Shown one piece after another: positions 1 through 6,420 of a DNA stretch of 11,785 nt. Every line of letters starts with the position of its first letter. Positions within the stretch are counted from its first letter, which is position 1. The notes under the pieces were generated by a model. The model was given only the letters and a program-made list of their open reading frames with translations. It had not been told where the DNA came from and ran no database searches. The DNA comes from Rhizobium sp. Q54 (GTDB taxonomy: Bacteria > Pseudomonadota > Alphaproteobacteria > Rhizobiales > Beijerinckiaceae): assembly GCA_945901195.1 (NCBI GenBank), contig CAMDKB010000099.1:1-11785 (forward strand), in the 5' to 3' direction. A program made the translations under genes and the position numbers.

Positions 1-156
1 GACTGCGATTTCGCGCTCTATCGCGAACGCAATCTCGTCGAGCGCTTCTTCTGCATTATCAAGCATTTTCGGGGGATCGCGACACGCTACGAGAAGACCG
101 CGCGAAACTTCCTCGCAGGGCTGCATTTGGTTTGCGCTATCGTTTGGCTTAAATGA
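1..156 (+). CDS. IS5-type transposase, C-terminal fragment (cut by window edge)
   Basis: Reading from base 1 in frame 1 gives 51 residues ending at a TGA. It contains the block NLVERFF, then IKHFRGIATRYEKTARNFLA, then LHLVCAIVWLK at the very end. This matches the C-terminus of DDE transposases of the IS5 family (IS427/IS1031-like groups), where the final catalytic Glu lies in the NLVERFF block and is followed by KHFRRIATRYDK and NFLA. The protein would cut and paste the insertion sequence. The N-terminal part, with the first two catalytic Asp residues, lies outside the window, so I cannot tell whether the element is intact or uses a two-ORF frameshifted arrangement. A likely IS terminus follows directly after the stop codon. 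Confidence 0.85.
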   Translation, partial: DCDFALYRERNLVERFFCIIKHFRGIATRYEKTARNFLAGLHLVCAIVWLK

Positions 157-169
157 CGACAGGCCCTAG
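1..169 (+). mobile_element. Right end of an IS5-family insertion sequence
   Basis: The transposase stop codon at 154-156 is followed at once by CGACAGGCCCTAG (157-169). From memory this resembles the terminal inverted repeat of IS5-type elements of Alphaproteobacteria (outer end CTAGGGCCTGTCGTC). A TA-containing target such as TAA would follow at about 170-172. The left end and the target-site copy are outside the window, so the exact boundary is uncertain by a few bases. The element lies about 160 bp upstream of an ABC ATPase gene and points towards it. Confidence 0.6.
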
Positions 170-327
170 TAATACAAAGGAATGTTTAGCGTTCGCGCTT
201 GCCACCGGCGATGGGCCAAGCCTCACTGCAGTGGTTTACAACCAGGCATTGCCGGCGACGCCGCCCCATCTTGCGCTCCCTCGCCGTCCATCGCATAACA
301 ATCCGAACAAAAGGGAGGAAGTTGGCC
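170..327. other. Spacer between IS end and ABC ATPase; no convincing gene
   Basis: About 160 bp between the IS end and the ATPase start. An in-frame extension of the ATPase to 199 gives an Arg-rich peptide unlike any ABC ATPase N-terminus. The stretch holds a short near-copy of the ATPase translation start: ATGTTTAGCGTTCGCGC at 182-198 against ATGCTAAGCGTTCGCGC at 328-344, preceded by AAAGGA. I see no clear sigma-70 promoter in the spacer itself. A weak pair inside the IS end (TTGGTT 127-132, TTAAAT 149-154, 16 bp apart) could read outwards. Confidence 0.4.
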
Positions 328-1458
328 ATGCTAAGCGTTCGCGCGCTCTGTACGGAATATCAGACCCAAAAAGGGCCGCCGGTAAAAGCCGCGCAAGATG
401 TCTCGTTCGATGTGCCTAAAGGCAAATTTTTCACCCTCCTTGGCCCCTCCGGCTGCGGGAAAACCACTACCCTGCGCTCGATTGCCGGGCTGGAGCGGCC
501 CTCGTCCGGGGAAATTGAAGCAAATCAGAAGATTGTCTATTCCTCGGGCAAGAACTTGTTTGTGCCGCCCAACAAGCGAAATTTCGGCATGGTTTTCCAG
601 TCCTACGCCATATGGCCGCATATGACGGTGTTTTCCAACGCCGCCTTCCCGCTGGAAGTGCGCAAGAACAAGCCCTCCAAACAGCAGATCCGCGACAAGG
701 TGATGAGTGTTCTGGCCGCCGTGCAGCTTGATCATCTGGCCGAGCGCGACGCGACGCGCCTATCTGGCGGTCAGCAACAGCGGCTGGCGCTGGCCCGCGC
801 GCTGGTGATGGAGCCGGAAATCCTGCTGCTTGACGAACCGTTGTCCAATCTCGACGCCAAGCTGCGTGAGGCCATGCGGTTTGAGCTCAAGCGCATCCAG
901 CGCGAAAACGGGCTCACCACGATCTATGTGACGCACGATCAGGGAGAGGCGCTGGCCCTCAGCCACGAGATCGCCGTGATGAGCGAGGGCCGGATCGTCC
1001 AGATCGGCGCGCCACGCGACATCTACAATCATCCGAAAACGAAATTCGTCGCCGATTTTATCGGCACCACCAATTTCCTGGATGGAAGTGTCAGGGCCTA
1101 CGACCAGGAGGCCGCGCGTTTCCGCATAGATACGCCAGTTGGCGATATGCTCGTGCAATCAGATACGCGATTTGAAGCGGGCACGCGGGTATCGATCGCC
1201 ATCCGGCCGGAGGATATTGAATTGTCGGACCGGGATTTCCCGGTGGACGGAAATTCGAACATCTACAAGGGCAAGATCGACACGACCGTCTTTCTGGGCG
1301 ATTTCGTCGACGTTCAGGTCCGCCTCGGCAATGCCATGGTGCAGGCTCGCTCTCATCCCTCCCTGAGAGCAGGAGAAGGCGATACCATCAATTTGCGCGT
1401 GAAGCCGGAGAAATGTATCGCTATCGTGGATGAATCGCCTACCCGCAAGGCTGCGTAG
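328..1458 (+). CDS. ABC transporter ATP-binding protein, TOBE-domain type (iron/polyamine/sugar importer class)
   Basis: A 376-residue importer ATPase. It has Walker A GPSGCGKT (about residues 39-46), Q-loop Gln91, signature LSGGQQQR (145-152), Walker B ILLLDE (165-170), D-loop SNLDAKLR and H-loop His203. A C-terminal regulatory TOBE region (about 275-370) contains IRPEDIELS and VFLGDFVDVQVRLG. Full length with TOBE is typical of the FbpC/PotA/UgpC-like class, which energises binding-protein-dependent uptake of ferric iron, polyamines, sugars or phosphonates. The substrate cannot be read from the ATPase. I chose the ATG at 328 because AAGGGAGGAA (311-320) is a strong ribosome binding site and the protein starts just before the first conserved strand; the open frame reaches 199 without a plausible start. 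No permease or binding-protein gene is adjacent: an IS lies upstream and a cupin gene 91 bp downstream. It may be the survivor of a disrupted operon, or its partners may lie left of the window. Confidence 0.93.
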   Translation: MLSVRALCTEYQTQKGPPVKAAQDVSFDVPKGKFFTLLGPSGCGKTTTLRSIAGLERPSSGEIEANQKIVYSSGKNLFVPPNKRNFGMVFQSYAIWPHMTVFSNAAFPLEVRKNKPSKQQIRDKVMSVLAAVQLDHLAERDATRLSGGQQQRLALARALVMEPEILLLDEPLSNLDAKLREAMRFELKRIQRENGLTTIYVTHDQGEALALSHEIAVMSEGRIVQIGAPRDIYNHPKTKFVADFIGTTNFLDGSVRAYDQEAARFRIDTPVGDMLVQSDTRFEAGTRVSIAIRPEDIELSDRDFPVDGNSNIYKGKIDTTVFLGDFVDVQVRLGNAMVQARSHPSLRAGEGDTINLRVKPEKCIAIVDESPTRKAA

Positions 1459-1498
1459 CCGCAGGCAATACCAGCCTTTTCACGGCACGATCCCGGAT

Positions 1499-1510
1499 CG
1501 CCTGCAGGCG
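1499..1510. repeat. 12-bp perfect palindrome between ABC ATPase and bicupin genes
   Basis: CGCCTGCAGGCG reads the same on both strands. It sits 39 bp upstream of the bicupin start and touches a second short palindrome, GATCCCGGATC (1489-1499). No T-run follows, so it is not an obvious intrinsic terminator. It could be an operator, a small processing hairpin or chance in GC-rich DNA. Confidence 0.3.
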
Positions 1511-1549
1511 CCGGGGTTACGCCAGAATGCCAAAAGAAAGGATACCATC

Positions 1550-2668
1550 ATGGCCAAAGACGCCGTCGTCTCCGAAGACCTCGCCAGCAAATTCGCTTCC
1601 GAGAAAGAGACCCCCTATCTCCGCTGGGTGCGCGACGAGGGGCTGGACATCATCTCCGCCCATTACGTGCAGAACCTGCGCACGGTTGAGTTGAAACCCT
1701 GGGCGCGACGCGGGGGCAAGGGCATCTACATCAACCACGAGGCCTCGCGCACATCGAATGATTGCTATGTCTGCGAAATTGCGCCGGGCGGCAAGCTTGC
1801 CCCGCACCGCCAGCTGTTTGAGGAAATGATCCTCGTGCTGGAAGGGCGCGGCTCCACCACCGTGTGGAACGATGCGGGCCAGCGCATCACCTTTGAATGG
1901 AAGGCCGGCGCGCTCTTCGCCATACCGCTCAACGCCATTCACCAGCATTTCAATGGTTCGGGCCAGGAGCCAGCCCGCTTCGTTTCCGTCACCGACGGCC
2001 CACCCGTCATGAACCTCTATGAAGATTCAGATTTCGTGTTCAACACGAAGCATGACTTCAAACAGCGCTTCAACGGCGAGCCCGATTATTTCTCCGCAAA
2101 GGGCGAACAGACCGGGTTCAAGCTCGTCACAAACTTTGTGCCTGACGCTGTGAACCTGCCGCTGATCACCGCCAAGGAGCGCGGCGCGGGCGGTGGCCAC
2201 ATTCGCTTCAACATGGCGAAAGGCTCGATGAACAGCCACATTTCGCAATTCCCCATCGGCACATACAAGAAGGGCCATGCGCACGGCCCCGGCGCCCATG
2301 TCATCATCCTGTCAGGCGAAGGCTATTCGATGATGTGGCCGGAAGGCGAAAAGCCGCGTCGCTATGATTGGGAAGTCGGCACCATGATTGTGCCGCCGAA
2401 CATGTGGTTCCACCAGCATTTCAACACCGGCACCACACCCGCCCGCTATCTCGCCTTCAAGCACGAGGTCGTCTCCATCCGCAACGGACAGGGCGTACCA
2501 AAAGCCTGGATCAGCAAGCGCGTCGGCGGCGACCAGATCGACTACGCCGACGAGAGCCCCGAAATCCGGGCAGAATTTGCAGCGGAACTCGCCAAGCAAG
2601 GGCTGCAATCAAAGATGGAGACAGCCTACGAGCAAGAGCTGGAAAGCCTGCCGCCGAAGGCTGCGTGA
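1550..2668 (+). CDS. Two-domain cupin (bicupin) protein
   Basis: A 372-residue soluble protein with two cupin barrels and no signal peptide or membrane segment. Cupin 1 (about residues 60-165) has motif 1 PGGKLAPHRQLFEEM with His86 and Glu91/Glu92, and motif 2 IPLNAIHQHFN with His131/His133. Cupin 2 (about 215-310) has GHAHGPGAHVIILSGEG with His243, His245 and His250, and motif 2 PPNMWFHQHFN with His288/His290. Bicupins include gentisate-type dioxygenases, oxalate decarboxylases and isomerases, normally metal dependent, but the altered motif 1 in both halves prevents naming a reaction. I recall close alphaproteobacterial homologues carrying the label ethanolamine ammonia lyase-activating protein; I cannot verify this, but it would fit the EutA-like gene 1.1 kb downstream. 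The start is the ATG preceded by AAAAGAAAGG (1532-1541). It lies 91 bp after the ABC ATPase and may be cotranscribed with it. It shares the RYDWE-G...HQHF segment with the single cupin at 11145. Confidence 0.88.
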   Translation: MAKDAVVSEDLASKFASEKETPYLRWVRDEGLDIISAHYVQNLRTVELKPWARRGGKGIYINHEASRTSNDCYVCEIAPGGKLAPHRQLFEEMILVLEGRGSTTVWNDAGQRITFEWKAGALFAIPLNAIHQHFNGSGQEPARFVSVTDGPPVMNLYEDSDFVFNTKHDFKQRFNGEPDYFSAKGEQTGFKLVTNFVPDAVNLPLITAKERGAGGGHIRFNMAKGSMNSHISQFPIGTYKKGHAHGPGAHVIILSGEGYSMMWPEGEKPRRYDWEVGTMIVPPNMWFHQHFNTGTTPARYLAFKHEVVSIRNGQGVPKAWISKRVGGDQIDYADESPEIRAEFAAELAKQGLQSKMETAYEQELESLPPKAA

Positions 2669-2715
2669 GGAAGTCCAGCCGCCGCTTGTTCGGTCGCCTT
2701 TTCGATCCGGCACAT

Positions 2716-3521
2716 TTACGAAAGCTCATCAGTCCAGACGCGGAAACTTAGTAATGTATTCGGGCCAAACGTATGCGTGATGGGAACATCGGCCGCGTCA
2801 CGGCCTTGTGCGATCAGCACGCGCCCGATGCGCGGCATGTTGTTGCGGGCGTCGAAAGTGTACCAGCGGCCGCCCAGATAGGCCTCGAACCAGCCGGCAA
2901 AATCCATCGGCCCATAGGGGGGCGGCATGCCGATATCTCCCAGATAGCCCGTGCAATAGCGGGCGGGAATGTTCATGCAACGACATAAAGCTATTGCGAG
3001 ATGGGCGTAGTCGCGGCACACGCCTCTGCCCTCGCTCCACGCTTCCCATGCTGTTCTGGTGGCCCGCGCGTGCTCATATCCAAATGAAATATGATTGTGG
3101 ACATAGTCGCAGATCGCCTGCACGCGTGCCCAGCCAGGGGGCACGGACTCGAATAATTTCCAGGCGAGCTCCGACAATCTGTCAGTTTCGCAATAGCGGC
3201 TACCGAGAAGATAGACCAGGGTGTCGGCTGGCAATTGCTCAACAGCGTGTTGAACGGCATTCGGGGCGATAACGTCGGGCAAGCCGCTGTCACGCACTAT
3301 ACCATCACCGAAGAGGCTGACCCTGCCGGCCGGAGCGACCAATCGACTGCACCAATTGCCGAAAGAATCCCTGTACGGATAGATTGGATGGATGGACTGA
3401 CCGTCAGATGATCCGGCTTCTCGATATCGGAAGCCCGTGTAAAATGAATGCCGAGTACCGTGATGACCGGCGTCGGTTTGGGGAAATCGTAAATCAGCTC
3501 GAAACCGACGTTTATTCGCAT
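2716..3521 (-). pseudogene. Transglutaminase-like protein, frameshifted
   Basis: Two minus-strand frames together encode one transglutaminase-like protein of about 268 residues. The N-terminal piece starts at 3521 (MRINVGFELIYDFPKPTPVI) and runs through the family-like N-terminal strand domain to about 3378. The rest continues in another frame from about 3377 to 2716, beginning YPYRDSFGNWCSRLVAPAGR. It includes HARATRTAWEAWSEGRGVCR with the presumed catalytic Cys in GVCRDYAH, the strand CRCMNIPARYCTGYLGDIG and the Asp-containing GGRWYTFDARN. Adding one C near 3376-3380 (ATCCGTAC to ATCCCGTAC on the minus strand) restores a single frame reading SIQSIPYRDSFGNW. Such proteins are usually thought to be cysteine proteases or peptidases rather than true cross-linkers. 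In the segment FAGWFEAYL the position where many relatives have His-Ala-Trp carries Ala. Both pieces otherwise look intact, so this is either a recent pseudogene or a sequencing error. The gene is convergent with the bicupin and divergent from eutA. Confidence 0.85.
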
Positions 3522-3640
3522 GGGACCGTCCGGCGACTATGCAATGCAGGCTGCGCCCGACATCGCGTTATCGCCGGGAAACAGCGCGGCGGCGCCCATG
3601 ATCCGCTGGATAATCGAAGAAAACCCAGAAACATCTCACT

Positions 3641-3649
3641 TGTTATAAT
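3641..3649 (+). promoter_or_regulatory. Possible extended -10 promoter for the EutA-like gene
   Basis: TGTTATAAT contains a perfect TATAAT (3644-3649) preceded by TGn, the extended -10 signature. No good -35 is visible about 17 bp upstream (AAACCC). Transcription would start near 3656 and give a leader of about 140 nt that includes the dyad at 3711-3731. The call rests on sequence alone. Confidence 0.3.
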
Positions 3650-3710
3650 ACGCACATGGCAATAGGTCGACATTGGGGCGTGAGCAAATAATAGGCTTTT
3701 GGCGCGAGTG

Positions 3711-3731
3711 CCTTTCACGAAGCTTGAAAGG
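3711..3731. promoter_or_regulatory. 7-bp inverted repeat upstream of the EutA-like gene
   Basis: The arms CCTTTCA (3711-3717) and TGAAAGG (3725-3731) are perfect inverted repeats separated by 7 bp. The dyad lies 66 bp before the start codon. The 14-bp centre-to-centre spacing suits a dimeric regulator binding DNA, and in RNA it would form a modest hairpin. There is no T-run, so it is not a terminator. The regulator is unknown, and no regulator gene is in the window. Confidence 0.3.
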
Positions 3732-3797
3732 AAGTGACACTCTTGCCAATGGCTGTTTCAGCGGGCAAAAGGCCGCGACAACAGGGGAAACGGCTCG

Positions 3798-5318
3798 ATG
3801 ACCGAAGAATTCCAGGGTGGACGCGTTTTCTTTTCCAATGTCCGCCGCTCGCTTGAGGAAGAGGATGAAATTCGCCTTGTCAGCGTCGGCGTCGATATTG
3901 GCTCGTCCACCTCACATCTGGTGTTTTCGCGGCTGGTGCTGGAGCGGCTCGACAACCGTTATATCGTCACCAAGCGCGAGGTTTTCCATGAATCTGATGT
4001 GCTGCTGACGCCCTATGCCGATGACATGACCATCGACGCCAAAAAGCTCGGCGCTTTCATTGATGTGCAATATGAGGCCGCAGGGCTTGATCCGGCCTCC
4101 ATCGATACGGGCGCGCTGATCCTCACAGGCGTTGCTGTCAGGCGCTCCAATTCGCGCGCCATTGGCGATCTCTTTGCGGCGCAGGCGGGCAAGTTCGTCT
4201 CCGTGAGCGCCGGCGACGGGCTGGAGACGACATTGGCGGCGTTTGGCTCTGGCGCGGCAGCGCGCTCCATTCGCGATGCAAATATAGTGATGAATGTCGA
4301 TATCGGCGGCGGCACGTCCAAGATCGCTGTGTGCGTCAATGGCGAAGTGGTTGACATGACCGCGATCGACGTTGGCGCGCGCATCGTCTCATTTGATCAG
4401 GACGGCAAGGTGTTGCGGGTGGAGGAAGCCGGGCGGCGGTTTGCCAAGGAGGTGGGGTTTGAGCTGGAGCTGGGCCGCACCATCATCGAAGATCAGCGCG
4501 CGGCTATGGTCGAGCGCATGGCGGACCGGCTGTTCGAGGCGATTTCCGCGCCAAAGCTCAGCCCCGGAACTGCTGGCCTGCTGCGGCTTGAACCGCTGAG
4601 GAATGAGCGCAAGCCGGACGCCATCACGTTCTCCGGCGGTGTGTCCGAATATGTTTATGGCGCGCAGAGTCGCGGCTTTGGCGACCTGGGCCCACGCCTT
4701 GCCAAGGCTATCGTGAAGCACATCGAAGACTGGGGCGTGAAGATCGAAAAGCCGGATCAGGGCATTCGCGCCACCGTGGTTGGCGCATCGCAATATACGA
4801 TCCAGGTCTCAGGCTCGACGATCTTCGTAAGCCCGCTCGATACGCTGCCCGTGCGCAACATGCCAGTCGTTGTGCCCGACCTGCCGCTTGCGGAAGAGAC
4901 GCTGAGCGTTGAAGCCATTGCCGAGGCTGTGCGCGCGGCCCTGCGCCGTCTCGATCAGCACGAAGGTGAGCAGGCGGTCGCGGTCTGCTACCGCTGGGCT
5001 GGCTCGGCCACATTCCGGCGGCTTGATGATTTCTGCCACGGCATGGAACTTGGGCTCAGCAAACATCTGGCCAACGGGCATCCGCTGGTCCTGGTGGGCG
5101 AAGGAGACATTGGCGGCCTTGTGGGCATTCACGCGCGCGAGGAGCGCAAGCTGAAAAGCCCTGTCGTTTCCATTGACGGCATCAACCTCAAGGAATTTGA
5201 TTTCATCGACATCGGCGCCATGCTGGAAACCTCCGGCGCGGTTCCGGTGGTCATCAAATCGCTGGTATTTCCTACCACAGCAGCGCTTGGCAGGGTCGAT
5301 GCCAAAGCCGTTGTGTGA
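3798..5318 (+). CDS. eutA: EutA-family ethanolamine ammonia-lyase reactivating ATPase (ASKHA fold)
   Basis: A 506-residue protein matching the EutA family from end to end. Phosphate-1 motif VGVDIGSSTSH is at about residues 30-40, phosphate-2 motif VDIGGGTSKIAVCVNGE at 167-183, and the adenosine-side motif ITFSGGVSEYVYG at 276-288. Family-specific blocks are VVGASQYTIQVSGSTIF (327-343) and SIDGINLKEFDFIDIG (458-473). EutA is an actin/Hsp70-like ATPase that removes inactivated cobalamin from ethanolamine ammonia-lyase (EutBC) so that fresh adenosylcobalamin can bind; it acts in the cytoplasm or in a microcompartment. The protein is somewhat longer than the enterobacterial form, mainly through an acidic N-terminal extension of about 28 residues. 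The ATG at 3798 is supported by AGGGGAA (3783-3789). No eutB, eutC or shell genes are present. The partner is therefore inferred: either a distant EutBC or another enzyme. Next downstream is the iminopeptidase, 40 bp away. Family assignment is firm, client enzyme unknown. Confidence 0.9.
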   Translation: MTEEFQGGRVFFSNVRRSLEEEDEIRLVSVGVDIGSSTSHLVFSRLVLERLDNRYIVTKREVFHESDVLLTPYADDMTIDAKKLGAFIDVQYEAAGLDPASIDTGALILTGVAVRRSNSRAIGDLFAAQAGKFVSVSAGDGLETTLAAFGSGAAARSIRDANIVMNVDIGGGTSKIAVCVNGEVVDMTAIDVGARIVSFDQDGKVLRVEEAGRRFAKEVGFELELGRTIIEDQRAAMVERMADRLFEAISAPKLSPGTAGLLRLEPLRNERKPDAITFSGGVSEYVYGAQSRGFGDLGPRLAKAIVKHIEDWGVKIEKPDQGIRATVVGASQYTIQVSGSTIFVSPLDTLPVRNMPVVVPDLPLAEETLSVEAIAEAVRAALRRLDQHEGEQAVAVCYRWAGSATFRRLDDFCHGMELGLSKHLANGHPLVLVGEGDIGGLVGIHAREERKLKSPVVSIDGINLKEFDFIDIGAMLETSGAVPVVIKSLVFPTTAALGRVDAKAVV

Positions 5319-5358
5319 TAGACTGCCTCACTGAGTCACGAGATCGCCACGCTATTTT

Positions 5359-6324
5359 ATGGATACACGAACCTCCATACCTTCACGCAGCCTTTATCCG
5401 TCGCTATCGCCATACGACAGCGGCTGGCTGAATGTCGGCCAGGGACATGAAATCTATTGGGAGGCCTGCGGCAATCCACTGGGCAAACCGGCGCTGTTTC
5501 TGCACGGTGGCCCCGGTGGTTCCTGTCAGCCCGATCATCGCCGATTGTTCGATCCGGAAACCTATCGCATTGTCCTGTTCGACCAGCGCGGATCTGGCCG
5601 TTCCCGTCCCAAGGGCGAACTTGCCGCCAACACCACGCCGCATCTGGTGGGCGATATCGAAAAATTGCGCCGGCATCTTCACATCCCCGGCTGGCTGATC
5701 CTTGGTGGCTCCTGGGGCGCTGCACTGGCGTTGGCCTATGCACAGGCGCACCCGCAACGGGTGCTGGCCCTGGTGCTGCGCGGAGTGTTCACAGCGCGGC
5801 AGTGCGAGGTCGACTGGCTCTATAAATTCGGCGCGTCCTCGATGTTTCCCGAAAGCTGGCAGCGCTTTGTCGCGCCCATCCCGGATGATGAGCGCAGCGA
5901 TCTTGTGACCGCCTATTATCAGCGCCTCACCCATGAGGACAGGGATGTGCGCCGTGCGTTCGCGTATCCGTGGTGCCGGTGGGAGAGCGACCTGCTGACG
6001 CTTCTGCCGCGCAACCGGTATTCAGGCGGCAGCGCCAGTGAAGGCGACATGGCCCTTGCCCGCATCGAGGCGCATTATTTTGTCAACAAGTCTTTCATGG
6101 AAGAGAGTCGGTTGCTTGATGGCATGGAAGCGATTGCACATATTCCGGGCATCATCGTGCAAGGCCGTTATGATGTGGTGACGCCATCCCGCACGGCTTT
6201 CGAAATCGCGCAAGCCTGGCCTGCTGCGACGCTGAACATCATTCCCGACGCCGGACATGCCACAAGCGAGCCAGGCATTTTGGCCGGACTCGTGGACGCG
6301 ACGGACAAGCTGAGGGACATTTAA
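5359..6324 (+). CDS. pip: Proline iminopeptidase (prolyl aminopeptidase), alpha/beta hydrolase, S33 family
   Basis: A 321-residue cytoplasmic hydrolase that releases N-terminal proline from peptides. It has the oxyanion-hole segment HGGPGG (residues 49-54), the strand VLFDQRGSGRS (72-82), the nucleophile elbow GGSWGA with Ser118, Asp272 in GRYDVVTP, and His300 in DAGHATSEPG. This is a complete catalytic triad at normal spacing and normal family length. The N-terminal block LYPSLSPYDSGWLNVGQGH matches the usual start of the family, so ATG 5359 is taken although its ribosome binding site is weak. It follows the EutA-like gene by 40 bp and is probably cotranscribed with it. A role in the same pathway is not obvious, since S33 enzymes also include amide hydrolases with non-peptide substrates. 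Confidence 0.93.
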   Translation: MDTRTSIPSRSLYPSLSPYDSGWLNVGQGHEIYWEACGNPLGKPALFLHGGPGGSCQPDHRRLFDPETYRIVLFDQRGSGRSRPKGELAANTTPHLVGDIEKLRRHLHIPGWLILGGSWGAALALAYAQAHPQRVLALVLRGVFTARQCEVDWLYKFGASSMFPESWQRFVAPIPDDERSDLVTAYYQRLTHEDRDVRRAFAYPWCRWESDLLTLLPRNRYSGGSASEGDMALARIEAHYFVNKSFMEESRLLDGMEAIAHIPGIIVQGRYDVVTPSRTAFEIAQAWPAATLNIIPDAGHATSEPGILAGLVDATDKLRDI

Positions 6325-6341
6325 TGCCAGGGGCTGGCATT
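6323..6341. terminator. Hairpin at the end of the iminopeptidase gene
   Basis: AATGCCA (6323-6329) and TGGCATT (6335-6341) form a perfect 7-bp stem with a 5-nt loop overlapping the stop codon. No T-run follows, so it would be a weak or Rho-assisted terminator or a 3'-end stabiliser. It lies in the 96-bp gap between convergent genes, where termination is expected. Confidence 0.35.
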
Positions 6342-6387
6342 CGCGCTTGCCCAGGCGATGAAACCCTTTTCGTAGCCAGAACCGGCC

Positions 6388-6404
6388 GCATGGAGTTTCC
6401 ATGC
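6388..6404. terminator. Hairpin in the convergent gap downstream of the Bug binding-protein gene
   Basis: GCATGGA (6388-6394) and TCCATGC (6398-6404) pair perfectly around a 3-nt loop. On the minus strand the hairpin begins 16 nt after the binding-protein stop codon. No T-run is seen on either side. Position between convergent genes supports a transcript-end role, but the call is tentative. Confidence 0.35.
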
Positions 6405-6420
6405 AGGTGGGGTTGAATGA

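Larger units (their letters stand above)
3522..3797. other. Divergent intergenic region upstream of the EutA-like gene
   Basis: About 275 bp between the divergent transglutaminase-like and EutA-like genes. No convincing coding sequence was seen on either strand. It holds an extended -10 type sequence pointing towards eutA and a perfect 7+7 bp dyad, listed separately. I see no riboswitch that I can name. In particular I cannot recognise a cobalamin riboswitch box by eye, although the EutA family is linked to adenosylcobalamin enzymes. Confidence 0.5.

Noticed and set aside
199..327. N-terminal extension of the first ABC ATPase
   Set aside because: Arg-rich and unlike the family; a strong ribosome binding site sits just before the ATG at 328.
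3376..3380. Programmed ribosomal frameshift in the transglutaminase-like gene
   Set aside because: No slippery heptamer or clear downstream pseudoknot was seen at the junction; a single-base deletion is simpler.
3384..3665. 93-codon plus-strand frame opposite and upstream of the transglutaminase-like gene
   Set aside because: No ribosome binding site or recognisable fold; half of it is antisense to the N-terminal part of the transglutaminase.
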